Shown here: positions 39,961-49,149 of the stretch, in pieces
Position numbering within the stretch: position 1 is the first letter of the stretch
How the letters are laid out: each line of letters begins with the position of its first letter
Assembly: GCA_022792885.1 (NCBI GenBank)
Contig: JAAWBX010000006.1
Span: 1-64,000 of the forward strand
Direction: 5' to 3'
DNA length: 64,000 bases
Source of the DNA: Lachnospiraceae bacterium
GTDB lineage: Bacteria; Bacillota; Clostridia; Lachnospirales; Lachnospiraceae
Notes under the pieces: generated by a model
What the model saw: only the letters and a program-made list of their open reading frames with translations
The model's database searches: none
What the model was told of the DNA's origin: nothing
Position numbers and translations under genes: made by a program

Positions 39961-40731
39961 ATGAAACCTGTATTAGAATGCCGTCAGGTAAATTTCTCCT
40001 ACCATTCCCTGGAAGGGGAAACCGCGGCGCTTATTGATATCACCTTTTCCGTCCGACAGGGGGAATTTCTCGCCATCGTAGGCCCCTCGGGCTGCGGAAA
40101 ATCTACGCTTCTCTCTCTCATCTGCGGTCTGATCGAGCCGGAAACCGGTCAGATTCTCCTCTCCGGCCAACCGGTCGGGGCAGGCAAAACCAACGTAGGC
40201 TACATGCTGCAGAAAGATCATCTTCTGGAATGGCGAAGCGTATATAGAAACGCCCTTTTGGGGCTCGAGATTCAAAAAAGAGATACGGAAGAAAACCGGG
40301 AAAAAGTGCGGAATCTTTTGAATACCTACGGCTTGTCCGCCTTCACAAAAAGCCCGCCGTCGGCCCTCTCCGGAGGGATGCGCCAGCGCGCCGCCCTGAT
40401 ACGGACCCTAGCCCTGGAACCGGACCTTCTGCTTTTGGATGAACCCTTTTCCGCGCTGGACTACCAAACCCGACTGGAAGTGGCGGACGATATCGGAACC
40501 ATTATCCGCAAAAGCGGCAAAACCGCCATCCTGGTCACACATGATTTATCGGAGGCCATCAGCATGGCGGACCGTATCCTGGTCCTGACGCACCGGCCCG
40601 GCCGGATTCGGGGCATCCTCCCGGTTTCTTTTGATTTTGAAGAAGAAGATACCCCTTTAAACCGGCGCAATTCCGAACAATTTACCCATTACTTTAACCT
40701 CGTATGGAAGGAGTTGAGAGACGATGGATAA
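39961..40731 (+). CDS. ABC transporter ATPase of the SsuB/TauB/NrtD-like class
   Basis: 256 residues. Walker A GPSGCGKST (about 41-49), Q-loop in MLQKDHLLEWR, signature ALSGGMRQRAAL, Walker B LLLLDEPFSALD. The Q-loop context LLEWRSVYRNALLGLE is that of sulfonate/taurine/nitrate/HMP-type importers. It has GGAGG before the ATG and overlaps the permease gene by 8 bp. No substrate-binding protein gene is adjacent. Confidence 0.88.
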   Translation: MKPVLECRQVNFSYHSLEGETAALIDITFSVRQGEFLAIVGPSGCGKSTLLSLICGLIEPETGQILLSGQPVGAGKTNVGYMLQKDHLLEWRSVYRNALLGLEIQKRDTEENREKVRNLLNTYGLSAFTKSPPSALSGGMRQRAALIRTLALEPDLLLLDEPFSALDYQTRLEVADDIGTIIRKSGKTAILVTHDLSEAISMADRILVLTHRPGRIRGILPVSFDFEEEDTPLNRRNSEQFTHYFNLVWKELRDDG

Positions 40732-41527
40732 ATTGTCCGCTGCACAAAAGAACTTTCTGGCTGCCAGAAAACGCCACCATACACTCGTAAACGTATGCCG
40801 GGCCTCTCTTCTGCTCGGATTTTTCCTGATCTGGGAGATCGCGGCCCGCGTCGGATGGATCAATGATTTTATTTTCAGTTCCCCGGCCCGCGTCCTTGCC
40901 TGCTTTATCGAAATGGCAGCAAACGGCAGCATTTTCCTGCATATCGCGGCCACGCTGTCGGAAACCCTGATTTCCTTTTTTGCCGTCATGGCCGCGGGCA
41001 TTGCCGTCGCCCTGCTGCTCTGGCGCAGCCGCGGGGCCGCCGAAGTTTTGGAGCCCTACCTTGTGACGTTAAACAGCCTGCCAAAATCCGCGTTGGCCCC
41101 GGTCCTGATCGTATGGCTTGGCAGCAATGTCCGAACCATTATCGTCACGGCCGCCTCGGTGGCTGTCTTCGGTTCGATTCTGACTCTGTACACCGGTTTT
41201 CAGGAAGTAGACGAAGATAAAATAAAACTGATTCGCACGCTGGGCGGCACCAAAAAGGATATCATGACAAAAGTTCTCATCCCTCATGCCGTCCCGCTGA
41301 TTATCAGCAATATGAAAGTCAACGTGGGGCTTTGCCTGGTGGGTGTCATTATCGGCGAATTTCTGGCCGCTAACCAGGGGCTCGGTTATCTGATTATTTA
41401 CGGAAGCCAGACCTTCCGGATGGACTGGGTCATCCTGTCTATTTTGATTCTCTGTCTCGGCGCCGTCTTTTTGTATTGGCTCTTAAATCTGCTGGAACAA
41501 TACTATACCCGCCACTTTTTCGGGTAA
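40724..41527 (+). CDS. ABC permease of the SsuC/TauC-like class
   Basis: 267 residues with about six membrane helices and the typical coupling-loop region (IKLIRTLGGTKKDIMTKVLIPHAVP, about 167-191). Pairs with the preceding ATPase as a nitrate/sulfonate/taurine- or thiamine-precursor-type importer; the substrate is unknown. A strong hairpin follows. Confidence 0.88.
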   Translation: MDKLSAAQKNFLAARKRHHTLVNVCRASLLLGFFLIWEIAARVGWINDFIFSSPARVLACFIEMAANGSIFLHIAATLSETLISFFAVMAAGIAVALLLWRSRGAAEVLEPYLVTLNSLPKSALAPVLIVWLGSNVRTIIVTAASVAVFGSILTLYTGFQEVDEDKIKLIRTLGGTKKDIMTKVLIPHAVPLIISNMKVNVGLCLVGVIIGEFLAANQGLGYLIIYGSQTFRMDWVILSILILCLGAVFLYWLLNLLEQYYTRHFFG

Positions 41528-41552
41528 ACGCATCCGGCCCATATGTTTCAAA

Positions 41553-41599
41553 ATAAAAAACGCCTCTGTCCTTCTCAGATACCGAACGGACAGAGGCGT
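41553..41599. terminator. Strong convergent (bidirectional) terminator
   Basis: ACGCCTCTGTCC pairs perfectly with GGACAGAGGCGT; on the minus strand a TTTTTT follows, so it fully serves the minus-strand degV operon, and the plus-strand transporter mRNA probably ends here too. Confidence 0.8.
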
Positions 41600-41608
41600 C
41601 TCCTCTTC

Positions 41609-41929
41609 TTATGACGCGTTTACCGGGCTTGTTCCGGATTCACAATCCTCCTCTTCCGAAAAAGCGGACCCGCCGCTAAACCGGCTTTCCTCCTCTTTCC
41701 TCAAAAAAGCGAGGCTGGCTTCCTTGGTCATGGATAGAAGACAGGCACCCATCTTTTCCTCCGTTATCCGATCCTCGGGTATCTCCATAGCCATCAGATG
41801 TAAAAACACATCGTGTACAATCTCTTCCGCCCGTTCCCGATCTTCCAGTAACCGGTATGCCTGATACCACATTCGATGCCTGTACCGGTAATACAAATAC
41901 TCTTTTCCTGTGCGAGAGGTTCCTTCCAA
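41609..41929 (-). CDS. Sigma region-2-only protein (truncated ECF-like)
   Basis: 106 residues. Residues about 11-46 resemble ECF sigma region 2 (YRYRHRMWYQAYRLLEDRERAEEIVHDVFLHLM). The protein then ends in an acidic segment with no region 4, so it cannot bind a -35 the usual way. It starts with TTG at 41929, in the same frame as degV after its stop and 28 bp behind it; ribosome binding is by a GAGGG block a few bases away. A downstream ATG at 41872 is the alternative start. It may be a remnant of an ECF sigma or a small regulator. Confidence 0.55.
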   Translation of the reverse strand: MEGTSRTGKEYLYYRYRHRMWYQAYRLLEDRERAEEIVHDVFLHLMAMEIPEDRITEEKMGACLLSMTKEASLAFLRKEEESRFSGGSAFSEEEDCESGTSPVNAS

Positions 41930-41956
41930 TACTCCCTCACCTGCCCCCTTCTCCTC

Positions 41957-42796
41957 TTATATACAGATAATAACCCCGCCGTCGCCCGCGTACAGGGAGC
42001 TGACGCCCGCCATACCGGTCAGATATACTTCCTTCACCGAAATTCTCTCCAGAATATAGTCTCTGGCCGCCTGCGCCCGTTCCGGGCAGTTGCAATGCGA
42101 AATCGCCAGAATTTTTTCTCCCGGATTCTTCACGCGGGATATCACGGCGTCGCACATCTTACGCACGGCCCGGTCAATCCCCCTCGCCTGATCCAGCTTC
42201 ACGATCACGCCGCCGTCGCCTTGCATGATCGGTTTAATATTCAGCGCCGTCGCCAAGAGAGCCGTCAGACCGGTAAGCCGGCCGTTCTTCTTTAAAAAAT
42301 CCAGCGTCTCCAGGACAAAATACGTATCTATATGCTCCAGAAAATCCTGCGCCTTTTTAACGATTTCCTCAAAAGAGGCGCCGGCCTCGGCCAGTTCGCG
42401 AATCTTGAACGCGATCAGGGTTTCCCCGACGCTGGCCGAATCGGAACTGAAGACATGAATCTTCTTCTCCCCGCCAAATTCCTCCTCATACATCTGCTTC
42501 CCCACCATGGCGCTGTTGTATGTGCCGCTCAGATGCTGTGAAAGCGTAATGACAAACACCATGTCCGCTTCACAGGAAAAAGCTTCTTTAAACATCTCGG
42601 GGGAAGGGCAGGCAGACCTGGGACATTCCTCGCTTTCCTTCACTCTTTTCAAAAAATCTTTCTGGTTAAACGTCTCGTCGTCAATAATCGAAGCGTGATC
42701 TATCTGCAATGTAAGCGGTATGAGCTGAAAATGCGAATCCTTTTTCGTCTCTTCCGTCAAATCCATACAGCTATCGCCAATGATCTTGTATGTCAT
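41957..42796 (-). CDS. DegV family protein (fatty-acid binding type)
   Basis: 279 residues. DegV fold with KIIGDSCMDLTEE at the start, SQHLSGTYNSA (about 85-95) and LDFLKKNGRLTGL (about 165-177) and NIKPIMQGDGG. DegV proteins bind fatty acids, some acting as FakB for fatty-acid kinase. The ATG has AGGAGGAG 5 nt upstream. First gene with the sigma-like one. Confidence 0.92.
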   Translation of the reverse strand: MTYKIIGDSCMDLTEETKKDSHFQLIPLTLQIDHASIIDDETFNQKDFLKRVKESEECPRSACPSPEMFKEAFSCEADMVFVITLSQHLSGTYNSAMVGKQMYEEEFGGEKKIHVFSSDSASVGETLIAFKIRELAEAGASFEEIVKKAQDFLEHIDTYFVLETLDFLKKNGRLTGLTALLATALNIKPIMQGDGGVIVKLDQARGIDRAVRKMCDAVISRVKNPGEKILAISHCNCPERAQAARDYILERISVKEVYLTGMAGVSSLYAGDGGVIICI

Positions 42797-42847
42797 GTCT
42801 ACTCCTCCTGTTCCCGCAAAATCGAGATATAGTTTTCATTACTATAT

Positions 42848-42876
42848 ATAATAGCATAGACATCACGCTTTGAAAA
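42848..42876 (-). promoter_or_regulatory. Promoter of degV
   Basis: TTTTCA, 17 bp, TATTAT preceded by TGC (extended -10), about 50 bp before degV. Confidence 0.5.
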
Positions 42877-42882
42877 CTGTTT

Positions 42883-43764
42883 TTATGGATTTTCTTTATT
42901 TTTTGCATCCGGAATATATTTCTTATCTTCCGGGTACTCCGGATCGCCATTCGGCGTTTCGCAGAGGATATACTTCCGGTAAATCTCCGATTGTTTCCGG
43001 CTCATATCCTCCATCTGTTCCCGACTCGTCTGAGCCCACTCCTGCTGTCTCTCCAACAGCTCATTGATCAAAGAGAGTCGTTCCCTGGCCGCCTCCTCCA
43101 TCATGTTCACAATCTGACGGGCCTTCGCCAGCCGCCGTTCCTCTTCCAAAACGGCGTTTTCCTCCACCGCTTTGGCCCGGTCCAAAAGCTCCATCGCTTC
43201 CCTCCGAAGATTGTCCGCTTCCTCCCCGGCCTGACGGCGCATCGTTTCCGTCTCCTCCCGCGCCCGTCTCTGCAGCTCTTCCGCTTCCGCTCTGGCCCGG
43301 TTCCGAAGCACCTCGGATTCTTCCGTCGTCCGACGATGGAGTTCTTTTGCCTCGAACTTCGCCCGGCGCCGGATCTCCTCCGCCTGCTTGTCCGCCTGTC
43401 TCAAAAGCTCTCTCGCCTCTTCCCTGGCGTCCTCAAGGCAGGCATCTTTTCCTTCTCTTGCCAGCCGCTCCATCTGCTCCGACCGCTGCCTGGCTTCCTC
43501 CAGGAGCCGGTCGGCCTCTTCCTTCTGCTGAGCCGCTTTCCTGCCGGCGCTTTTTAAAATCCCGGACGCCTTCGCCTCCACCTTTTCAATATACGCCTGC
43601 TCCTGCTCCCTGCGCTTCTCTTCCTCTTCCCGGCGTTTCTTTTCCTGTTCTTCCTGGCCTTCCGCCCAGGCGGCCACTTCCTCCAGAAACACGTCGACTT
43701 CCTCTGTATTGTACCCACGAAATCCCCGGTCAAATCTTTGTTCTTTAATCATTTTGGAATCCAT
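42883..43764 (-). CDS. DivIVA-like coiled-coil protein
   Basis: 293 residues. The N-terminal region RFDRGFRGYNTEEVDVFLEEVAAW (about 9-32) is the DivIVA membrane/curvature motif; the rest is a very long Arg/Glu/Ala-rich coiled coil (about 35-250). Such proteins mark division sites or poles. The ATG at 43764 has AGGAGAG ahead. The end reaches the degV promoter region, but it has its own promoter at 43819-43847. Confidence 0.85.
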   Translation of the reverse strand: MDSKMIKEQRFDRGFRGYNTEEVDVFLEEVAAWAEGQEEQEKKRREEEEKRREQEQAYIEKVEAKASGILKSAGRKAAQQKEEADRLLEEARQRSEQMERLAREGKDACLEDAREEARELLRQADKQAEEIRRRAKFEAKELHRRTTEESEVLRNRARAEAEELQRRAREETETMRRQAGEEADNLRREAMELLDRAKAVEENAVLEEERRLAKARQIVNMMEEAARERLSLINELLERQQEWAQTSREQMEDMSRKQSEIYRKYILCETPNGDPEYPEDKKYIPDAKNKENP

Positions 43765-43818
43765 GCTTTTCTCTCCTGTTTCTTCTCTGCCTGTTTTCCG
43801 CGACGGTATTTCCCCTTC

Positions 43819-43847
43819 ATTATATCGGTTCCAGGCCCCCACGTCAA
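43819..43847 (-). promoter_or_regulatory. Promoter of the DivIVA-like gene
   Basis: TTGACG, 17 bp, TATAAT, about 55 bp before the start. Confidence 0.7.
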
Positions 43848-43923
43848 ATACAACTCCCTCCTCCGCCTCACCTCCCTCCGGGATTCCTTCCAAACCATAC
43901 GACGCCTTACAGGGGATACCCTC

Positions 43924-43952
43924 TTGCCAGACGAGGCGACCGCCGTTATAAT
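43924..43952 (+). promoter_or_regulatory. Promoter of the DUF5721-type gene
   Basis: TTGCCA, 17 bp, TATAAT, 38 bp before the start. Confidence 0.7.
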
Positions 43953-43990
43953 AAACGTACTGTCATTACCGGAAAAAGGAGGTTTTTCTT

Positions 43991-44440
43991 ATGATCGCTC
44001 TCCAGATCACCGATCTAAAATCTTTTACGTCCCTTTTATTTCTCCATGACGCTTTCGACGCCTTTCAGATCTGCGAGGCCGTCTTCTCCGTCGCGGCCAC
44101 CTACCGGATCGACGGTCGCCGCAACCGAGATTTTTACGATACCGACGAATGGGACGCGCTCCCGAATCCGGAATATCTGACCTGGGAAGAGACGCGCCCC
44201 CGCTGCTTTGAATGGATTCGGGGCAGCAAACGCCCGCTCCGCTTCAAAATCGTCCTCCGTTCCCCCAACACGGAAAAAGGGATGTGTTTTCTGAATATCC
44301 ACTACGACAATTCCGTCCTCCGATGCGTCACCGGCTTCTCAACATCCGCCTTCTCGCCGGACCGCGCCGACGAACGGGAATGGGACGAGCGAATCCGTCT
44401 GTATTTTAAAAAGAAGGGGATTTCTTTCGAAGAAACATGA
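43991..44440 (+). CDS. DUF5721-type conserved protein
   Basis: 149 residues. I recognise it as similar to the DUF5721 family of Clostridia (start MIALQITDLKSFTSLLFLHDAFDAFQI, conserved HYDNSVLRCVTGFS near 103-116). Function unknown. No signal peptide; probably cytoplasmic. GGAGG before the ATG. It stands alone between divergent DivIVA and htpG. Confidence 0.75.
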   Translation: MIALQITDLKSFTSLLFLHDAFDAFQICEAVFSVAATYRIDGRRNRDFYDTDEWDALPNPEYLTWEETRPRCFEWIRGSKRPLRFKIVLRSPNTEKGMCFLNIHYDNSVLRCVTGFSTSAFSPDRADEREWDERIRLYFKKKGISFEET

Positions 44441-44467
44441 ATTTAGAAAAATTTTATTTTTTCTGTA

Positions 44468-44496
44468 TTGACATATTGTTCTAGTACATCTATAAC
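44468..44496 (+). promoter_or_regulatory. Promoter of htpG
   Basis: TTGACA, 17 bp, TATAAC. No heat-shock operator (CIRCE or CtsR-like) was found around it. Confidence 0.7.
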
Positions 44497-44572
44497 AATT
44501 ATATACCAACGCCGCCGGCGCCCCGGGATATCCGGAAGGTATATATCGCAAAACAAAAGGAGTAGAGATAAC

Positions 44573-46534
44573 ATGGCAGTAAAGCAGGGAAGTTTATCCA
44601 TCAACAGTGAAAACATTTTTCCGATCATCAAAAAATGGCTCTATTCGGATCACGATATTTTTTATCGGGAACTGATTTCAAACGGCTGCGACGCCATCAC
44701 AAAATTACAGAAACTGGAAGTGATGGGCGAATACGCCTTTCCGGAAGGATATCGTCCCCGGATCGATGTCGTCGTAAACCCGGAGGAAAAAACCATTACC
44801 GTCTCCGACAACGGAATCGGCATGACTTTTGAGGAAGTCGACGAATACATCAACCAGATCGCTTTCTCCGGCGCAAGGGATTTTCTGGAGAAATATAAGG
44901 ACAAGACCAACGAGGATCAGATCATCGGCCATTTCGGCCTTGGCTTTTATTCCGCTTTCATGGTGTCCGACCGCGTAACCATTGAAACAAAGTCCTGGAA
45001 AAACGACGCTCCCGGCGTTTTCTGGGAATCCGAAGGCGGCTCGGAATTTCGCATGGAAGAATCCGGACGCACGGAGCCCGGAACTACCATCACTCTCTAT
45101 GTCAACGAGGACAGCCTTGAATTTGTCAACGAATACCGGGCCAAAGAAGTCCTGACAAAATACTGCTCTTTTATGCCGGTCGAAATCTTCCTGAAAAACG
45201 CCAACAAACCGGCGGAACCCGAAAAGGCGGCCGATGAAGAAACCGAAGAAAAAATCATCGAGATCGACGAGAACGGACAGGAAATCCTGGACGCCGACGC
45301 CGGCGAAGAAGAAAAAGACGAAAAACCGAAGGAAGAACCGATCAACGACACCAACCCCCTGTGGAACAAAGCGCCGGTCGACTGCACCGAAGAGGAGTAC
45401 AAGAAGTTTTACCGCACGGTATTCAACGACTACAAAGAACCGCTGTTCTGGATTCACCTGAACATGGATTATCCGTTCCGTTTAAAAGGCATTCTGTATT
45501 TCCCGAAAGTCACCAGCGATTATGAACCCTTAGACGGCGTCATCAAACTTTACAACACGCAGGTATTTATCGCGGATAACATCAAAGAAGTGATCCCGGA
45601 ATTTTTAATGCTGTTAAAGGGCGTTATCGACTGTCCCGATCTGCCTTTGAACGTCTCCCGGAGCGCTCTGCAAAACGACGGCTTTGTCAAGAAAATCTCC
45701 GACTATATTACAAAGAAGGTCGCCGACCGCTTGAGCGGTATGTGCAAGACCGACAAAACCAATTATGAAAAATACTGGGACGATATCGCTCCCTTTATCA
45801 AATACGGCTACATCCGGGACGAGAAATTCCGCGACAAGATCAAAGATTTCATGCTTTATAAAAATCTGGAGGGCAAATACCTGACGCTTCCGGAATGTCT
45901 GGAAGAGAATAAAGACGTGCGGGCCAACACCGTTTTCTATCTCAGCAACGAAAAAGAACAGGGGCAGTACATCCAGATGTTTAAAGAGGCCGGGCTGGAC
46001 GCCGTATATCTGACCCACTCGATCGACTCCCCGTTTATCTCCTGCGTGGAGCAGTCCCAGGAAGACTTACACTTCGTCAGCGTCGACGCCGACCTGGATG
46101 ATGTGTTCAAAGAAAAAGTGGACGAAAACGACGAAGCCTTCAAGGCGGACGCCGAAGCCCTGACCGAAGTCTTCCGCAAAGCCTTAAACGACGAGAACAT
46201 GACGGTACAGGTAGAAAAATTAAAGAACGAATCCATCGCCGCCATGATAACCAAATCCGAAGACGCCAAGCGAATGGAGGAGATGTTCAAGCGCTACACT
46301 TCTCCGGATAAGGACGTGGACAATTCGATGGGCGGTTACGGACAATCTCTGGTGTTAAACGCCAACCATCCTCTCGTCCGGTATATTCTGGCGAATCAGG
46401 AAGCCGAACAGGCCCCGATGTTCTGCAAACAGCTTTACGATCTGGCCCTGCTCTCCCACGCTCCGTTATCGCCTTCGCGGATGGGCGAATTTGTCCGTCG
46501 CAGCCAGGAGATTCTGATGCTTCTCACCAAATAA
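44573..46534 (+). CDS. htpG: Chaperone HtpG (Hsp90 family)
   Basis: 653 residues. ATP-binding GHKL domain: ISNGCDAITKLQ (about 31-42), DNGIGM (about 79-84), GHFGLGFYSAFM (about 118-129); middle domain with PLNVSRSALQND. A Glu/Asp/Lys-rich insert (about residues 220-260) links the N and middle domains, longer than in many bacterial HtpG. The ATG follows AAAAGGAG. Single gene with its own promoter. Confidence 0.95.
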   Translation: MAVKQGSLSINSENIFPIIKKWLYSDHDIFYRELISNGCDAITKLQKLEVMGEYAFPEGYRPRIDVVVNPEEKTITVSDNGIGMTFEEVDEYINQIAFSGARDFLEKYKDKTNEDQIIGHFGLGFYSAFMVSDRVTIETKSWKNDAPGVFWESEGGSEFRMEESGRTEPGTTITLYVNEDSLEFVNEYRAKEVLTKYCSFMPVEIFLKNANKPAEPEKAADEETEEKIIEIDENGQEILDADAGEEEKDEKPKEEPINDTNPLWNKAPVDCTEEEYKKFYRTVFNDYKEPLFWIHLNMDYPFRLKGILYFPKVTSDYEPLDGVIKLYNTQVFIADNIKEVIPEFLMLLKGVIDCPDLPLNVSRSALQNDGFVKKISDYITKKVADRLSGMCKTDKTNYEKYWDDIAPFIKYGYIRDEKFRDKIKDFMLYKNLEGKYLTLPECLEENKDVRANTVFYLSNEKEQGQYIQMFKEAGLDAVYLTHSIDSPFISCVEQSQEDLHFVSVDADLDDVFKEKVDENDEAFKADAEALTEVFRKALNDENMTVQVEKLKNESIAAMITKSEDAKRMEEMFKRYTSPDKDVDNSMGGYGQSLVLNANHPLVRYILANQEAEQAPMFCKQLYDLALLSHAPLSPSRMGEFVRRSQEILMLLTK

Positions 46535-46545
46535 AACCTATCCCA

Positions 46546-46589
46546 TAAAAAATATCCGGGGCTTCCTCCCAAAAAGGCGCCCCGGATAT
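46546..46589 (-). terminator. Terminator of the maf-parvulin end, between convergent htpG
   Basis: ATATCCGGGGC pairs with GCCCCGGATAT; the minus strand continues with TTTTTT, so it ends the parvulin gene mRNA. For htpG no T run follows. Confidence 0.8.
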
Positions 46590-46617
46590 GACTGACTTCG
46601 TCGGTATTCTCCGTATC

Positions 46618-47664
46618 TCATCCAAAGAAATCCTGATAAACCTCGAAAAATCCCCGGGAAGACGGTATGAAATCATCCGAAAAAGAAATGCCCTCCCAGG
46701 CCGCGTCATTATAATAAGACTTCAGTTCCTTCTTATACTCCTCAAAAATCGCCTGGAAAGCTTCCTGCCTCCGCACCGCGGCCATCTCCTCCTTGTGAGC
46801 CAACGTAGCTTCCACTTCAAAATGATTCAGGCACTTGATCACATAAAAACCATCGTCCGCCGCCACCACGCCGCTGATCTCCCCGCTGGATAAAGCAAAC
46901 GCCGCCTCCGCGAACGAAGCGCTCACATCCTCGCGGCCGACCCGCCGTTCAAATTCCGCGGAAGCCTGATAACTGGCCGCCAGAACGGAAAAATCCGTTC
47001 CGTTCTGAGCCCGATTCAAAATTTCCTCGGCCGTGCCCGCATCCTGCACAAAAATCTGCTGAATCGTAATGACCCGCCCCTCATCGTCACTGATCTCCAA
47101 GTCCGCCTCCTGCGTCACGTCCTCCACCAGCTTTGTCACCATATAATAATGACGATAGGCTAGCTTCACCTGATCCAGACTCACCTGCATATACTGCTTG
47201 TCGTCTTCCGTCAGAGCATAATAGTAAGTTTCGGCCGCCTGGCTGATCCGCTCTTCCTCCGTCTTATTCAGCGTCAGTTCGCGATCCGCCGCCATCTGAT
47301 TCAGACAGAGCAGGTTCGCCAGATTCGCCTGCAGATCCTCCTTCATATAATCGCCCACGGCCTTTTCACCGGCCCGGCTGTTCCAGAATTCGGCGCCGTA
47401 ACGGGCGCTGATGCCGCTTTTTTGCGCCGTCAGAAAAATGCGCGCCTCCTCCACGGTCATCACCTGATCGCCGATCTTAAACAATTCGTTCTTTTTCAGG
47501 CTCTTCGTGATCACGATCGTCTCGTTGACCCACTCGCTCACTTCCTTGCACCCGCTCAATCCGGAAATCAAAAGAGCTCCCAACAGGATGCAGCTCACCA
47601 GACGGCAAACGGCCGAACTTCGGATCCCGTGAACGCCTACGGATTTTTTTTCTGCTCTTTTCAC
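46618..47664 (-). CDS. Parvulin-type peptidyl-prolyl isomerase lipoprotein (PrsA/SurA-like)
   Basis: 348 residues from the GTG at 47664, with GGAGG 6 nt upstream; two in-frame ATGs further up lack such a site. Lipobox ISGLSGC (Cys near 40) after a basic start; then a SurA-like helical N-part and a parvulin domain (about 200-290, VITIQQIFVQDAGTAEEILNR, GREDVSASFAEAAFALSSGEIS, DGFYVIK). An exported foldase for proteins beyond the membrane. Close behind maf. Confidence 0.82.
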   Translation of the reverse strand: MKRAEKKSVGVHGIRSSAVCRLVSCILLGALLISGLSGCKEVSEWVNETIVITKSLKKNELFKIGDQVMTVEEARIFLTAQKSGISARYGAEFWNSRAGEKAVGDYMKEDLQANLANLLCLNQMAADRELTLNKTEEERISQAAETYYYALTEDDKQYMQVSLDQVKLAYRHYYMVTKLVEDVTQEADLEISDDEGRVITIQQIFVQDAGTAEEILNRAQNGTDFSVLAASYQASAEFERRVGREDVSASFAEAAFALSSGEISGVVAADDGFYVIKCLNHFEVEATLAHKEEMAAVRRQEAFQAIFEEYKKELKSYYNDAAWEGISFSDDFIPSSRGFFEVYQDFFG

Positions 47665-47681
47665 AGCCTTCCTCCTTCCTC

Positions 47682-48251
47682 TCATTGCCGCCATTTTTTC
47701 AATACCTGATAAACCCGGCTCACGGGAAGCCCCACTACATTGGCATAATCCCCGTCGATCTTCTCAACAAAAACGGCAAACCGGCCTTGTATCCCATAAG
47801 CGCCCGCCTTATCCATCGGCTCTCCCGTCGCGATATAGGCGCGGATCTCCTCCCCGCTCATCGGCCGGACGAAAACCTTTGTCTTCTCGGCAAACAGCAC
47901 GCGCTCCCATTCCCCGGCCGTCCTACGAAGCAGGGCCACGCCCGTGCAAACCGTATGCTCTCTGCCCTGAAGCGCCTGAAGCATTCGAAACGCATCCTCC
48001 GCGTCTTTGGGCTTCCCGAGAATTTCCCCGTCCAGGACAACCACCGTATCGGCGCCCAAGATCACGGCCTCCTCTTCCTCTCTCTCCGCAACCGCCTCCG
48101 CTTTTTGAAAAGCCAGGCTTTTCACAATCTCCTCCGGCTTCTCTTCCTTTATTTCTTCTGTCAGGCAGCTCTCTCTGACAACGAAAGGCAGGCCGATCTG
48201 AGCCAGAAGTTCCCGTCTTCTGGGAGATTTTGATGCCAGTATCAATCTCAT
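47682..48251 (-). CDS. maf: Maf-type nucleotide pyrophosphatase
   Basis: 189 residues. SKSPRRRELL (about 8-17), ILGADTVVVLDG (about 64-75), and DKAGAYGIQG match the Maf family, house-cleaning pyrophosphatases for dTTP/UTP or modified nucleotides, also tied to septum formation. It overlaps the pyridoxal kinase gene by 4 bp. Confidence 0.93.
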   Translation of the reverse strand: MRLILASKSPRRRELLAQIGLPFVVRESCLTEEIKEEKPEEIVKSLAFQKAEAVAEREEEEAVILGADTVVVLDGEILGKPKDAEDAFRMLQALQGREHTVCTGVALLRRTAGEWERVLFAEKTKVFVRPMSGEEIRAYIATGEPMDKAGAYGIQGRFAVFVEKIDGDYANVVGLPVSRVYQVLKKWRQ

Positions 48252-49123
48252 AACTCTCTTCCTCTGCCGGACCCGCGCGCCGCGCAGGTCCGTTTTAAAT
48301 ACATAAACCGTTCAAAACAGACGCCGTCCTCAAGCGGGATCCGCTGTCTTTCCGACTCGATCAGACAGGCCCGTACAAAATCCGCCGCTTCCGCGACAGC
48401 GCCCGGAAAATCCATGCCGTTGACGCTGTCCGCCGCGACCAGGGAGGCAAAGACATCACCCGTCCCCGGACGGGACTTCGCCGTCTTCTTCCGACGGATA
48501 AAACCGGCTTCCCCATCCCTCTCATAATAAAAATTCGAAACGAAACTTCCCTGTTCAATACCGGTGATCACAATCTTTCCGGCTCCCCGATCCGTCAAAT
48601 CTTCGGCCAATTCCTGAAGTTCCTTCCGCTTCCAGCCCTTTTGACGGTATTCACGTCCGGTCAGAATACAGGCCTCCGTCAGATTCGGCGTTAAAATGTC
48701 AGCCTTCGCAACCAGATTTCGAATCTCCCGGCACATGGCGGAAGTATAAGTCGCATACGTCTCGCCATGATCTCCCATGACCGGATCCAGAATCACAAGC
48801 GTGTCCTCTCTTTTAAAATCCCGGATAAAACGTTCTACCAGTCCGATCTGCTCCTCAGACCCCAGAAACCCGATATAAATGCCGTCAAAAAAAAGCGCCA
48901 TCTTCCGCCATTCTTCCACGTAAGCCGATATCTGCTCCGTAAAATCATAAAAATAAAAACTGGGGTAACCCGTATGGTTGGAGAGAATCGCAGTGGGAAG
49001 CGGGCAGGCGCAGATCCCCTTTGCCGACAAAAGCGGCAGAGCCACCGTCAAAGAACACCGGCCGAATCCCGACATATCCTGTATGACTGCCACCCGTTTC
49101 TGCCTGTCCTTTTGCTCCGTCAT
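48248..49123 (-). CDS. Pyridoxal/pyridoxamine kinase
   Basis: 291 residues, ribokinase-like. DMSGFGRCSLTVALP (about 16-30), ILSNHTGY, TPNLTEACILTG (about 144-155), and the ATP/anion-hole RPGTGDVFAS (about 220-229). Makes PLP from B6 vitamers. Because of the N-terminal signature it fits pyridoxal kinase rather than hydroxymethylpyrimidine kinase. 26 bp after thiN. Confidence 0.85.
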   Translation of the reverse strand: MTEQKDRQKRVAVIQDMSGFGRCSLTVALPLLSAKGICACPLPTAILSNHTGYPSFYFYDFTEQISAYVEEWRKMALFFDGIYIGFLGSEEQIGLVERFIRDFKREDTLVILDPVMGDHGETYATYTSAMCREIRNLVAKADILTPNLTEACILTGREYRQKGWKRKELQELAEDLTDRGAGKIVITGIEQGSFVSNFYYERDGEAGFIRRKKTAKSRPGTGDVFASLVAADSVNGMDFPGAVAEAADFVRACLIESERQRIPLEDGVCFERFMYLKRTCAARGSGRGREL

Positions 49124-49149
49124 TCTCCCATCGCCTCTTTCCTGATCGT

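Noticed and set aside
41872-42000. A degV fusion with the sigma-like segment by a lost stop
   Set aside because: A TAA stop is clearly present at the end of degV and the following gene has its own possible start; a fusion would need read-through.
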